This document shows, piece by piece, positions 8,570 through 16,980 of a DNA stretch of 64,000 nt. Source of the DNA: Pseudomonas sp. (GTDB lineage Bacteria; Pseudomonadota; Gammaproteobacteria; Pseudomonadales; Pseudomonadaceae); contig JAUSOF010000009.1 in NCBI GenBank assembly GCA_030656145.1, positions 1-64,000 of the forward strand, written 5' to 3'. Made by a program: the position numbers and the translations under genes. Position 1 is the first letter of the stretch; each line of letters begins with the position of its first letter. The notes beneath the pieces were generated by a model. That model had not been told where the DNA came from and did no database searches. It worked only from the letters and a program-made list of their open reading frames with translations.

Positions 8570-9298
8570 ATGAACACAAGAACATGGTTAGCGGTAGGCT
8601 TGCTGGTCGCCAGCCTACCGCTGCAAGCCGCCAACCCATTTCAACCCATTGAGCTGAGCGACCCAGAGCTGGATCAGTTGCGGGGACGCTATGTACTGCC
8701 TGATCGCATCATCAGCTTCGGCGTAGTAATGACGTCGTCATGGCAAGACTCGACAGGCCAGATAATAGGTGCGCAGGTTGCCCTGAATATCAGTGGCGCT
8801 CAATCACAACCAACCTTGTACATCACCCGCATTGACCAGGCAGGCACTGGCAACGCGCTCACCGCAGGCAATGGTCAGATCATTGGCGGCGCTGGACTGG
8901 GTAGTGTTCAGGGCATCGTGCAGAGTGTGCGCACGGCTGGTGATTACAACATGGGGCTGAATGACCTCAGCGTACAAATCAGCAATGGCAACGAGCAACC
9001 CGTACCCATTAGCGGGGAAGCCTGGAACGGCAGCCAGGGCTTCAGTAATGGTGCGGGGGCCGTGCAAATCACTGCACTCAACGGAGGCCTGAATATCGCA
9101 GTGCAGGCTAGCAATGGCCAAGGGCATAGCAGCCAGCAGATCGGTGGCGGCGTCGCTCAGCATGCCAACATAGGCGGCTCGCTGAACAATGTACGCAACC
9201 TGGCCACTCTTAGTGTCGCCCTACGTGACAATCCGCGGGCCGTCAATATGACCAGTTGCCTCGAACAACTGAGAGCCCTGCGCCCAAGCGGATACTGA
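8570..9298 (+). CDS. fapE: FapE, fibre-associated extracellular component
   Basis: Protein of 242 aa with a clean signal peptide (WLAVGLLVASLPLQA|AN). The mature part begins with a conserved (L/I)xDxELDxLRGRY segment, followed by Gly/Asn/Gln-rich sequence. There is a single Cys close to the C-terminus (MTSCLEQLRALRP). FapE is found as a minor part of purified Fap fibres and resembles FapB/FapC in composition. Sits between the protease and the outer-membrane channel genes as in other fap operons. Confidence 0.88.
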   Translation: MNTRTWLAVGLLVASLPLQAANPFQPIELSDPELDQLRGRYVLPDRIISFGVVMTSSWQDSTGQIIGAQVALNISGAQSQPTLYITRIDQAGTGNALTAGNGQIIGGAGLGSVQGIVQSVRTAGDYNMGLNDLSVQISNGNEQPVPISGEAWNGSQGFSNGAGAVQITALNGGLNIAVQASNGQGHSSQQIGGGVAQHANIGGSLNNVRNLATLSVALRDNPRAVNMTSCLEQLRALRPSGY

Positions 9299-9337
9299 AC
9301 TAGGCTGGAAGTGGGATCTTATGCAAGGAAGTTATTC

Positions 9338-10597
9338 ATGCGAGTCATTCTCTTTCATATGCCATTAACATTGGCGATCGCTATTGCATCATCTATAACC
9401 CATGCCGCCGAGGAACCTCAGGTTCAAGCGCTGATTCAGGAACTGCAAGTCCTGAAGGATCGCTATGCAGCGCAACAAAATGCATTGGTAATTCTTGAAC
9501 AGCGCCTGCGTCAAGTTGAGAGCAGAAGCCCAATGCCCATGCGCGCACAAGCCGGGCAACAAGCCGCAGGCGCCCAAGTAGCCGCGAATGGAGCAACTGC
9601 AAGCAGCGGCTATGGAACGGCACTCAAGGACAGCGCAGAGCCTCCCGCCAGCGTCGAGAATATCTACCAAGAGGCCAGTGGCTTTTTCGGCAGTGGCACG
9701 TTCAGCTTGGAGCCCGGTCTCACTTATAGCCACTATGATTCACGCCAGCTATTCCTCAACGGCTTCCTCGCCCTTGATGCAATATTCCTCGGTAATCTCG
9801 GCGTAGACCAGATCAATGCCGATACTTTTACTTTTGATCTGACCGGCCGCTATAACTGGGCACGACGCTGGCAACTCGACGTTAATACGCCCTGGATATA
9901 CCGTGAAACCACTTATCAATCTGCAGGTGCTGGTGGTTCCACTGCGGCTATCAGCGAACAAACCGTCACTGGCAACCCGCGCCTTGGTGACGTAAGCCTC
10001 GGCGTGTCCTACAAGTTCCTCGATGAAGCCCCTGGCCGACCGGATGCCGTATTGAGCCTGCGCGTCAAGGCGCCAACAGGGGTTGAACCCTACGGCATAA
10101 AACTCGATACCGTACCTGGTAATAACAACCTCAATGTGCCGGAAGACTTACCGACAGGCAATGGCGTCTGGTCCGTCACACCAGGAATAGCGCTGGTCAA
10201 GACGATGGATCCGGCGGTGGTCTTCGGCAATATTTCTTACACTTACAACATGGAAGAAAGTTTCAGCGACATCAGCCCACAACGCGGTGTCAAGGTGCCA
10301 GGCAAAGTCGCGCTGGGGAACTGGTTCCAGTTCGGCTTAGGTGTGGCATTTGCCTTGAACGAACGGGCAAGTTTATCCATGTCCTTCTCCGAGTTGATCA
10401 GCCAGAAGAGTAAAATAAAACCTGATGGCCAAGGCTGGCAAACAGTCTCGGGGAGCGATGCCAATGCGGCCTACTTCAACATTGGCATGACATTCGCTCC
10501 CAGCAATAATCTGACCATCGTGCCTAACCTTTCGATTGGCCTGACACCTGACGCGCCGGACTTTTCCTTCAGCATCAAGTTCCCGTATTATTTTTAG
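9338..10597 (+). CDS. fapF: FapF, outer-membrane amyloid secretion channel
   Basis: Protein of 419 aa. ATG 9338 is chosen over an upstream in-frame GTG (9311) because AAGGA lies eight bases before it and a proper signal peptide ([12 protein letters not shown]) starts there. After the signal comes a coiled coil of ~40 residues ([19 protein letters not shown]...), then a low-complexity linker and a C-terminal beta-barrel ending in aromatic FSIKFPYYF, typical of outer-membrane proteins. The family forms trimeric barrels gated by a plug helix that export FapB, FapC and FapE. Confidence 0.92.
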   Translation: MRVILFHMPLTLAIAIASSITHAAEEPQVQALIQELQVLKDRYAAQQNALVILEQRLRQVESRSPMPMRAQAGQQAAGAQVAANGATASSGYGTALKDSAEPPASVENIYQEASGFFGSGTFSLEPGLTYSHYDSRQLFLNGFLALDAIFLGNLGVDQINADTFTFDLTGRYNWARRWQLDVNTPWIYRETTYQSAGAGGSTAAISEQTVTGNPRLGDVSLGVSYKFLDEAPGRPDAVLSLRVKAPTGVEPYGIKLDTVPGNNNLNVPEDLPTGNGVWSVTPGIALVKTMDPAVVFGNISYTYNMEESFSDISPQRGVKVPGKVALGNWFQFGLGVAFALNERASLSMSFSELISQKSKIKPDGQGWQTVSGSDANAAYFNIGMTFAPSNNLTIVPNLSIGLTPDAPDFSFSIKFPYYF

Positions 10598-10677
10598 TAT
10601 CGCAGCATCTTCAAGAAATTGATTACGCAGCGCAAGCGGCTGAGGTTATTACAACAGCGTTACTAGCCGTCTGCGTC

Positions 10678-10714
10678 GTGCTCATTGTTGTGGCTTTGCT
10701 GCAGCAATGAGCAC
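10678..10714. repeat. Inverted repeat between convergent fapF and the regulator gene
   Basis: GTGCTCATTG (10678-10687) and CAATGAGCAC (10705-10714) form a perfect 10-bp stem, and the loop holds the palindrome TTGCTGCAGCAA. It sits between converging genes and may act as a bidirectional transcription stop, though no T-run follows in either direction. Confidence 0.5.
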
Positions 10715-10773
10715 ACTGCACCAACAACATCCCCTTGGGCTACTATCCTATAAGTTTTACATTGGCATGCAGA

Positions 10774-12222
10774 TCAGGCTTGGTATTTGGCATTTTCCTG
10801 AAGGCTTACTTGCGCGTCTATCCGGGCACGCCCAGTATCAGGCATATTCTGTAAGCAAGAATCAAAGCCATTACCTTTTTTATCACTGAGCAAAATCTGA
10901 TGCTTGTGCAGGAGTCGGTAGAATGTTGGCCGAGAAACTCCCAGCGCACGCGCCGCATGGCTCATGTTTTTTGAATAGCGGGTTAATACGTCATTAAGCG
11001 CCTGTCGTTCTGCCGTAAGCAGATAGTCATTCAGGGTGCCGGTCCGAACCTCGGCAGGCTTCTCAGACATCAATCCAATATCGATTGGCTCAATCTGCCG
11101 CCCTTCGGCCAATACCTGGCCACGCCTGACCCGATTAGCCAACTCCCGCACGTTACCCGGCCACGAATGATCCATCATTACGTTGATAGCGGCCTCACTA
11201 AAGCGTCGAGGGCGCTTGCCAATTTCGCTCGCATACAGTTTTGAGAAGTGATCCGCGAATAGCGGGATATCCAGTTTGCGTTCACGCAGAGGGGTAGTAT
11301 GCACTTGCAGCACATTCAATCGGTAATACAAATCCTCACGAAAGCGTCCTTGGCGAATAGCCTCCTCAAGATCTACGTGGGTAGCTGCTAGAACTCTCAC
11401 ATCGACCGAAATCGGCTTGCTCGAACCGACCCGCTCTATATTCATTTCCTGAATGAAACGCAGCAGATTAGCCTGCATCTCCAAGGGCAAATCACCAATC
11501 TCATCGAGAAACAGGGTGCCGCCATGCGCAGACTCTATGCGGCCGATCTTGCGCTGATGGGCGCCAGTGAAGGCGCCCTTCTCATGTCCAAACAGTTCTG
11601 ACTGAATAAGATGTTCCGAGATGGCGCCGCAATTAATCGCAACGAAAGCCCCTGATGCACGGCGTGACTGACGGTGCAAGGTTCTCGCCACGAGCTCCTT
11701 GCCGGTTCCGCTCTGACCGCAAATCAAAACCGGCGAGTCAGTTGGAGCCAGTTTGGCCAGCAATTTTCGCAGAGCCTTAATACTTGAACTACTCCCCACC
11801 AGCAGGTCATTGTCTTGCGCTGGCGCGTTAGCAACGCCCAAGCGGCGCAAATGCGCCATGCCAAATGCCCGACCTAATGAAAAGTGTATACGCGAGACAT
11901 CAATTGGCAAACTATGAAAGTCAAAGAACCACTCACCAACGAAATCACTAACCCCCTGACTATTTAGAAGCTCGGGGCCGAGTACCGCTATCCACTCCGC
12001 ACTGCTCTGCCGTATAAGCTTTATCAATGCGGGCAGGCATTGCAAATGCTGAGCGCTAAAACGCACTACTCCAACGTCGTACGATCGCTCTCGAGCGCCG
12101 TCCATACTCGAGGTCTCCGCCTCCCAGCCCTCCGCCTTGAGGCGAGGCAACAACGCTAAACACTCTGCACATGGGTCGATAATCAAAACTCGCTTCTGAG
12201 AGCACCTTAATGCATCCAACAT
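10774..12222 (-). CDS. Sigma-54-dependent activator with VpsR-like N-terminus
   Basis: Protein of 482 aa. Residues 1-130 form a receiver-like fold without the usual phosphorylation pocket, including the VpsR/FleQ-type stretch FDFHSLPIDVSRIHFSLGRAFGMAHLR. The AAA+ domain follows: Walker A GQSGTGKE (~169-176), the sigma-54 contact loop GAFTGA (~216-221) and Walker B GGTLFLDEIGD. A Fis-type helix-turn-helix (MSHAARALGVSRPTFYRLL) is near the C-terminus. ATG 12222 is chosen because AAGGAG lies seven bases upstream. It converges on the fap operon, whose promoter is of sigma-54 type, so it is the likely fap activator (inferred). VpsR of Vibrio binds c-di-GMP; whether this one does is unknown. Confidence 0.9.
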   Translation of the reverse strand: MLDALRCSQKRVLIIDPCAECLALLPRLKAEGWEAETSSMDGARERSYDVGVVRFSAQHLQCLPALIKLIRQSSAEWIAVLGPELLNSQGVSDFVGEWFFDFHSLPIDVSRIHFSLGRAFGMAHLRRLGVANAPAQDNDLLVGSSSSIKALRKLLAKLAPTDSPVLICGQSGTGKELVARTLHRQSRRASGAFVAINCGAISEHLIQSELFGHEKGAFTGAHQRKIGRIESAHGGTLFLDEIGDLPLEMQANLLRFIQEMNIERVGSSKPISVDVRVLAATHVDLEEAIRQGRFREDLYYRLNVLQVHTTPLRERKLDIPLFADHFSKLYASEIGKRPRRFSEAAINVMMDHSWPGNVRELANRVRRGQVLAEGRQIEPIDIGLMSEKPAEVRTGTLNDYLLTAERQALNDVLTRYSKNMSHAARALGVSRPTFYRLLHKHQILLSDKKGNGFDSCLQNMPDTGRARIDAQVSLQENAKYQA

Positions 12223-12640
12223 AACGACTCCTTGGCTCACTCTAAGCAGTTCCGTAGCGTGAGGCACTCGCGCCCGGACATAACCCTGCGTCCCGCTTTC
12301 TCCATGAAAAAATGAACATAAGCATGCCACTCAGCGTAGCTAACGCGCTGTGAAGCGCCGGTGCAGGCGAGGAACGGTCGTCAACTCACGCCTCAACTGG
12401 CCACGCAACGAATCAATCATCCTCCCGACTTCAATCCAAAGACCGAATGATTTTTGACCGTAACAAGCAATCAACAGGTTGATGCAGATCAAACAGGCTC
12501 CCGTAGTTGGGATGGGGACGACGAGCGGGGTCAAGTAGCAGGTAATCGGCTGGAATATGCTCAGCGCTGAATCGCGCAGCCCAGCGTTGCAACTTGCGGC
12601 GTGGCGTTTTACCTCGCCGAGCGCCTCATTCTGCAGGCAC
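12223..12640. other. Gene-free stretch between regulator and pnp
   Basis: No convincing coding region. A 106-codon minus-strand frame (12340-12660) lacks a ribosome site and family features and runs into the pnp terminator. The only clear signal is a perfect Anr/Fnr-type box, listed separately. Confidence 0.55.
12479..12492. promoter_or_regulatory. Candidate Anr/Fnr box
   Basis: TTGAT-GCAG-ATCAA is a perfect match to the Anr/Dnr/Fnr consensus TTGAT-N4-ATCAA. It lies 257 bases upstream of the sigma-54 activator gene and would make its expression oxygen-responsive, but I see no good -10 box at the expected distance on either strand. Confidence 0.45.
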
Positions 12641-12670
12641 AAAAAAAGAGGACCCCGCAAGGGGCCCTCT
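12641..12670 (-). terminator. Rho-independent terminator of pnp
   Basis: Read on the minus strand: a GC-rich stem GAGGGCCCC-TTGC-GGGGTCCTC followed directly by seven T residues, 28 bases after the pnp stop codon. Confidence 0.93.
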
Positions 12671-12698
12671 CTTTTGTGTACCTACAGCGTGTTAGCGA

Positions 12699-14804
12699 TT
12701 AAACGCCCGAAGCTTCAGCAGCAGCCACGTCTTTGATCGACAGCTTGATACGACCGCGGTTGTCCACGTCCAATACCAATACCTTCACTTCCTGGCCTTC
12801 CTTGAGAATGTCAGTCACCTTCTCGACCCGCTGATCACTCAGCATCGAGATGTGCACCAGACCATCCTTGCCCGGCAGGATGTTGACGAAGGCGCCGAAG
12901 TCGACGATGCGCTCAACCTTGCCGATGTAGATCTTGCCGATCTCGGCCTCGGCGGTAATACCGAGAACACGCTGACGCGCAGCCTCTGCCGCTTCCTTGG
13001 TTTCACCAAAGATCTTGATGGTGCCATCGTCTTCGATGTCGATCGAGGCCTTGGTCTCCTCGCAGATGGCACGGATGGTCGCGCCACCCTTGCCGATCAC
13101 GTCGCGGATCTTGTCGGTGTCGATTTTCATCGCGATCATGGTCGGCGCATTAGCCGAAAGCTCGTTACGCGACGTGGCGAGGATCTGGTTCATCTGACCA
13201 AGAATGTTCAGGCGCGCTTCCAGGGCTTGGCCCAGAGCGATTTCCATGATTTCTTCGGTGATACCCTTGATCTTGATGTCCATCTGCAGCGCGGTCACAC
13301 CCTTGGCGGTACCGGCTACCTTGAAGTCCATGTCGCCCAGGTGATCTTCGTCGCCAAGGATGTCGGTCAGGATAGCGAATTTCTCGCCGTCCTTGACCAG
13401 GCCCATGGCGATACCGGCAACTGGCGCCTTCATCGGCACACCGGCATCCATCAGTGCCAGGGAAGCACCGCAAACCGAAGCCATGGAGCTGGAGCCGTTG
13501 GACTCGGTAATCTCCGAAACTACGCGAATGGTGTACGGGAACTCGTCAGCGCTCGGCAGCATAGCCGAGATGCTGCGACGGGCCAGACGACCATGACCGA
13601 TTTCGCGGCGGCCAGTAAAACCTACGCGACCACACTCACCGACCGAGTACGGCGGGAAGTTGTAGTGAAGCATGAAGGGGTCTTTGCGCTCGCCTTCGAG
13701 GGTGTCGAGCAGCTGGGCGTCACGGGCGGTACCAAGGGTGGCAACCACCAGGGCCTGGGTTTCGCCGCGGGTGAACAGGGCCGAACCATGGGTCTTCGCC
13801 AGCACGCCGACTTCGATGTTCAGCGGACGTACGGTGCGGGTGTCGCGACCGTCGATACGCGGCTGACCGTTGACGATGTTCTCGCGCACGGTGCGGTATT
13901 CGACTTCACCGAAAGCCTCTTTGACTTCAGCAGCCGTCGGCTGACCTTCTTCACCAGACAGTTTGGCGACGACCTGCTCACGCAACTCGCCCAGACGCGC
14001 ATAACGCTCGTGCTTGACGGTGATGGCGTAAGCCTTGGATATCTCGGCACCGAAATCGCCACGAATACTCGCCAACAGTGCGGTATTTTCCGGCTTTGGC
14101 TGCCAGTCCCATGTTGGCTTGGCGGCTTCAGCAGCCAATTCCTTGATGGCCTGAATGGCGCACTGGAAACCTTCTTGGGCGAACAGTACGGCACCCAGCA
14201 TCTGATCTTCGGTCAGTTCTTTGGCTTCCGACTCGACCATCAGTACGGCGTCTGTAGTACCCGCTACAACCATGTCCAGGCTGGAGGCTTTCTGCTGCTC
14301 ATAGGTCGGGTTCAACAGGTAGCCGGATTCCGGGTGGAAGGCTACGCGTGCGGCACCGATAGGGCCGTCGAACGGGATGCCGGAGATCGCCAGAGCAGCC
14401 GAGGTACCGATCATCGCTGCGATGTCCGGATCGGTCTTCTTGCTGGTGGAAACCACGGTGCAGAGCACCTGCACTTCGTTCTGGAAACCTTCCGGGAATA
14501 GCGGACGGATCGGCCGATCAATCAGGCGCGAGGTCAGGGTCTCTTTCTCGGACGGACGACCTTCACGCTTGAAGAAGCCACCGGGGATCTTGCCGGCAGC
14601 GTAGGTTTTTTCCTGGTAGTGCACAGCCAGGGGAAAGAAGCCCTTGCTTGGGTCGGCAGTCTTGGCACCGACCACAGTCACTAATACGGCGACGTCGTCA
14701 TCAACGGTGACCAGCACTGCGCCGGTGGCTTGACGGGCGATACGGCCAGTCTCGAGGGTAAAGGTCGATTGACCGAACTGAAACTTCTTGATTACCGGGT
14801 TCAC
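12699..14804 (-). CDS. pnp: Polyribonucleotide nucleotidyltransferase (PNPase)
   Basis: Protein of 701 aa, the usual Pseudomonas length. It degrades RNA 3' to 5' by phosphorolysis and is a degradosome component. Two RNase PH domains are visible ([16 protein letters not shown] in the second), then a KH domain ([17 protein letters not shown]) and an S1 domain ([26 protein letters not shown]). The start is GTG 14804 ([14 protein letters not shown]), matching the known N-terminus, with AAGGA just upstream; the frame stays open further upstream without meaning. It is downstream of rpsO, as in most gamma-proteobacteria. Confidence 0.97.
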   Translation of the reverse strand: MNPVIKKFQFGQSTFTLETGRIARQATGAVLVTVDDDVAVLVTVVGAKTADPSKGFFPLAVHYQEKTYAAGKIPGGFFKREGRPSEKETLTSRLIDRPIRPLFPEGFQNEVQVLCTVVSTSKKTDPDIAAMIGTSAALAISGIPFDGPIGAARVAFHPESGYLLNPTYEQQKASSLDMVVAGTTDAVLMVESEAKELTEDQMLGAVLFAQEGFQCAIQAIKELAAEAAKPTWDWQPKPENTALLASIRGDFGAEISKAYAITVKHERYARLGELREQVVAKLSGEEGQPTAAEVKEAFGEVEYRTVRENIVNGQPRIDGRDTRTVRPLNIEVGVLAKTHGSALFTRGETQALVVATLGTARDAQLLDTLEGERKDPFMLHYNFPPYSVGECGRVGFTGRREIGHGRLARRSISAMLPSADEFPYTIRVVSEITESNGSSSMASVCGASLALMDAGVPMKAPVAGIAMGLVKDGEKFAILTDILGDEDHLGDMDFKVAGTAKGVTALQMDIKIKGITEEIMEIALGQALEARLNILGQMNQILATSRNELSANAPTMIAMKIDTDKIRDVIGKGGATIRAICEETKASIDIEDDGTIKIFGETKEAAEAARQRVLGITAEAEIGKIYIGKVERIVDFGAFVNILPGKDGLVHISMLSDQRVEKVTDILKEGQEVKVLVLDVDNRGRIKLSIKDVAAAEASGV

Positions 14805-14890
14805 GGTGTATTCCTTCTCTATTGCCTTTGGGGAAAGCGGTGTAGTGCAGAATTCGTGCGCAGTGGCAGGAGTCGAACCCGGCACTGTGC

Positions 14891-15040
14891 CAACAGGCTG
14901 TTGAAAAACTACCTACGCGGCTGATACTGCGTCAAAAATTGCCTCGAGCGCGAGCCAAGTGCGCGTTCTCGATCATTTTTGTAGGGGCCACCTGGCCTTG
15001 CCTCATCTGCCTCGCCTACGCTTTTCAACGGTCTGTTAAA
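14891..15040. repeat. 150-bp inverted-repeat (MITE-like) element
   Basis: The two ends are imperfect inverted repeats: CAACAGGCTGTTGAAAAACT at the left, and a right end whose complement begins TTTAACAGACCGTTGAAAAG. No coding capacity. Elements with this end sequence are common between genes in Pseudomonas and look like short non-autonomous transposon relatives. It sits between rpsO and pnp and must be transcribed with them. Confidence 0.65.
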
Positions 15041-15060
15041 CGCCTATGACTGAAACGCAA

Positions 15061-15095
15061 AAGCTGGAAGCAGGCATACACCCTACTTCCAGCTT
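15061..15095 (-). terminator. Stem-loop downstream of rpsO
   Basis: Perfect 10-bp inverted repeat AAGCTGGAAG / CTTCCAGCTT with a 15-base loop, 28 bases after the rpsO stop. On the minus strand only four T residues follow, so read-through into pnp is likely; an RNase III or attenuation site would fit. Confidence 0.7.
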
Positions 15096-15122
15096 CGGCA
15101 GTCAGCTACGCATAAGCATTGC

Positions 15123-15392
15123 TTAGCGACGCAGACCCAGGCGACCGATCAGGGTGCTGTAACGACTTGCGTCCTTACCCTTCAGGTAATCCAGCAACTT
15201 GCGACGCTGGTTAACCATACGGATCAGACCACGACGCGAGTGGTGATCTTTACCGTTGATTTTGAAGTGACCCTGAAGCTTGTTGATGTTGGCGGACAAC
15301 AGTGCAACTTGCACTTCCGGGCTACCGGTGTCGCCTTCAGCTTGCTTGTAGTCATTTACGATCTGGGCTTTATCTTCAACGCTGAGTGCCAT
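15123..15392 (-). CDS. rpsO: 30S ribosomal protein S15
   Basis: Protein of 89 aa, full family length. Has the S15 signatures [42 protein letters not shown] and C-terminal [12 protein letters not shown]. Binds the central domain of 16S rRNA. Lies between truB and pnp as in other gamma-proteobacteria. Confidence 0.98.
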   Translation of the reverse strand: MALSVEDKAQIVNDYKQAEGDTGSPEVQVALLSANINKLQGHFKINGKDHHSRRGLIRMVNQRRKLLDYLKGKDASRYSTLIGRLGLRR

Positions 15393-15510
15393 GTGGGCTT
15401 CCTCTCAGTTAGGCAACTGCTGAAACAGTCGCAATAGGCCGGGAATCGCTTCCCGTGTTTTTAAGTGAGGTATGACCGTGCCTATTAACAGCCACCCTCG
15501 ATACACGCAG

Positions 15511-15529
15511 ACAGGGGTTAACCCCCTGT
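15511..15529 (-). promoter_or_regulatory. Hairpin in the truB-rpsO gap (terminator or rpsO leader element)
   Basis: ACAGGGG-TTA-ACCCCCTGT forms a tight near-perfect hairpin, nested inside a wider repeat TATGACCGT (15470-15478) / ACGGTCATA (about 15537-15545). It lies after truB and in the 5' leader of rpsO, where S15 autoregulation acts in other bacteria. No T-run, so a regulatory leader is as likely as a terminator. Confidence 0.5.
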
Positions 15530-15540
15530 CCCCGCTACGG

Positions 15541-16458
15541 TCATACAGACCGAATCAAACGACGCGGCGCAATACGCCCGTCTTCACTCACTTCACCGAT
15601 ACCGATAAAGCGACCGTTGTGATCCTGCACCCGCACCATGCCAAATTTCGGCGCTTCTGGTGCGCGCACTGGTTGACCTTGCAGCCAGTAAAACGAGCTG
15701 TGCTCGGAAAACTGCAGCAGCGGCCAGTGCAGCAGGCCACTGTCTACTGCCAGCAGAAACTGATCGACCGCTTCATGGCCGCCATCGGCGTGAGCTTGTT
15801 CCAGCGCTTCCAGACTAACGGTTTGAGCCAATGTAAACGGCCCTGCTTTAGTCCTTCGCAGCTCTGCAACATGGGCACCACAACCGAGCAAATGGCCAAT
15901 ATCTTCAACCAATGTGCGGATATAGGTGCCTTTTGTACAATCGACCGCAAGGCGCGCCTGCTCAGCCTCACAGCTCAGTAATTCCAAGCGGGCAATAGTA
16001 ACAGAACGCGGCTCGCGCTCCACTACCTCACCGGCACGGGCGAGCTTGTACAGCGGCTGGCCATCGCGCTTGAGCGCTGAGTACATCGGCGGTATCTGGC
16101 TGATTTCACCGCGAAAACCCGGCAATACAGCTTCGATATCATCGCGACCAACGGTCACAGGACGACGCTCCAGCACTTCACCTTCAGCATCCGCGGTGGT
16201 GGTGGTGACGCCAAGCTGCATCAAGGTCTCATAACCTTTGTCAGCGTCCAGCAAATACTGTGAGAACTTGGTCGCCTCGCCAAAACACAGCGGCAATACG
16301 CCGGTGGCCAAGGGATCGAGGCTGCCGGTATGGCCGGCTTTCTCAGCATTGAGCAACCAGCGCACTTTCTGCAGCGCCGCGTTAGAGCTGTAACCACGCG
16401 GCTTATCCAACAGGATAATGCCATCGACCGGACGACGAATGCGTTTCACCTGGGCCAC
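15541..16458 (-). CDS. truB: tRNA pseudouridine-55 synthase
   Basis: Protein of 305 aa from GTG 16458 (VAQVKRIRR); AAGGAG lies seven bases before it. Makes pseudouridine 55 in the T-loop of tRNAs. Catalytic Asp sits in [24 protein letters not shown]. Also seen are [14 protein letters not shown] and [13 protein letters not shown], with a PUA-like C-terminal region. It follows rbfA by four bases and is co-transcribed with infB-rbfA. Confidence 0.97.
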   Translation of the reverse strand: MAQVKRIRRPVDGIILLDKPRGYSSNAALQKVRWLLNAEKAGHTGSLDPLATGVLPLCFGEATKFSQYLLDADKGYETLMQLGVTTTTADAEGEVLERRPVTVGRDDIEAVLPGFRGEISQIPPMYSALKRDGQPLYKLARAGEVVEREPRSVTIARLELLSCEAEQARLAVDCTKGTYIRTLVEDIGHLLGCGAHVAELRRTKAGPFTLAQTVSLEALEQAHADGGHEAVDQFLLAVDSGLLHWPLLQFSEHSSFYWLQGQPVRAPEAPKFGMVRVQDHNGRFIGIGEVSEDGRIAPRRLIRSV

Positions 16459-16462
16459 GGGC

Positions 16463-16870
16463 TTACTCCTTGGCTTCGGTATTATCGGCAGCATGGCCGC
16501 TGTCTTCACTGACGGCACGCTCGATCAATGCCGACAGCTGCGCACCACGAATGACGCTTTCATCATAGTGGAAACGCAGGTTTGGCACGCTTCGCAGCTT
16601 CATTGCCTTGCCCAACTGCATGCGCAGAAAACCGCTGGCATCGTTGAGCACCTTGATACTCTGCGCCACGGGGTCAACGCCCTCTTGCGGTTCGCCCCCC
16701 ATGACGGTGACAAAAACCTTGGCGTGACTCGCATCACGACTGACTTCCACTGCGGTAATGGTCACCAGACCACCTAGGCGCGGATCTTTGATTTCCAGGC
16801 GAATCAGCTGCGCCAGTTCACGCTGCATCTGGTCGCCGATACGCTGGGCACGGCTATATTCTTTGGCCAT
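16463..16870 (-). CDS. rbfA: 30S ribosome-binding factor A
   Basis: Protein of 135 aa with the RbfA KH-like fold: N-terminal [36 protein letters not shown] and [14 protein letters not shown]. Assists late 16S rRNA processing and cold adaptation. Lies between infB and truB in the conserved order. Confidence 0.97.
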   Translation of the reverse strand: MAKEYSRAQRIGDQMQRELAQLIRLEIKDPRLGGLVTITAVEVSRDASHAKVFVTVMGGEPQEGVDPVAQSIKVLNDASGFLRMQLGKAMKLRSVPNLRFHYDESVIRGAQLSALIERAVSEDSGHAADNTEAKE

Positions 16871-16927
16871 TTCTACTACCTTCCACTCGTCACGACGCCC
16901 TAAAAAACGCCGGACCTAAAAGCGGCA

Positions 16928-16961
16928 AACGCCCGGCCGAGCAAAAGCAGGGCCGGGCGTT
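16928..16961 (-). terminator. Intercistronic stem-loop between infB and rbfA
   Basis: AACGCCCGGCC / GGCCGGGCGTT, an 11-bp perfect stem with a 12-base loop, placed 20 bases after infB. No T-run follows on the minus strand; more likely an mRNA stabiliser or partial attenuator in the nusA-infB-rbfA-truB operon. Confidence 0.6.
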
Positions 16962-16980
16962 GCATGTTGCAACTCGCGCC

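Noticed and set aside
10600..10710. Plus-strand frame after fapF that would encode a hydrophobic helix (ALLAVCVVLIVVALLQQ)
   Set aside because: No start codon in frame and no ribosome site; it coincides with the inverted repeat between convergent genes.
12340..12660. 106-codon minus-strand frame between pnp and the regulator
   Set aside because: No ribosome site, no family features, and it begins in the pnp terminator.
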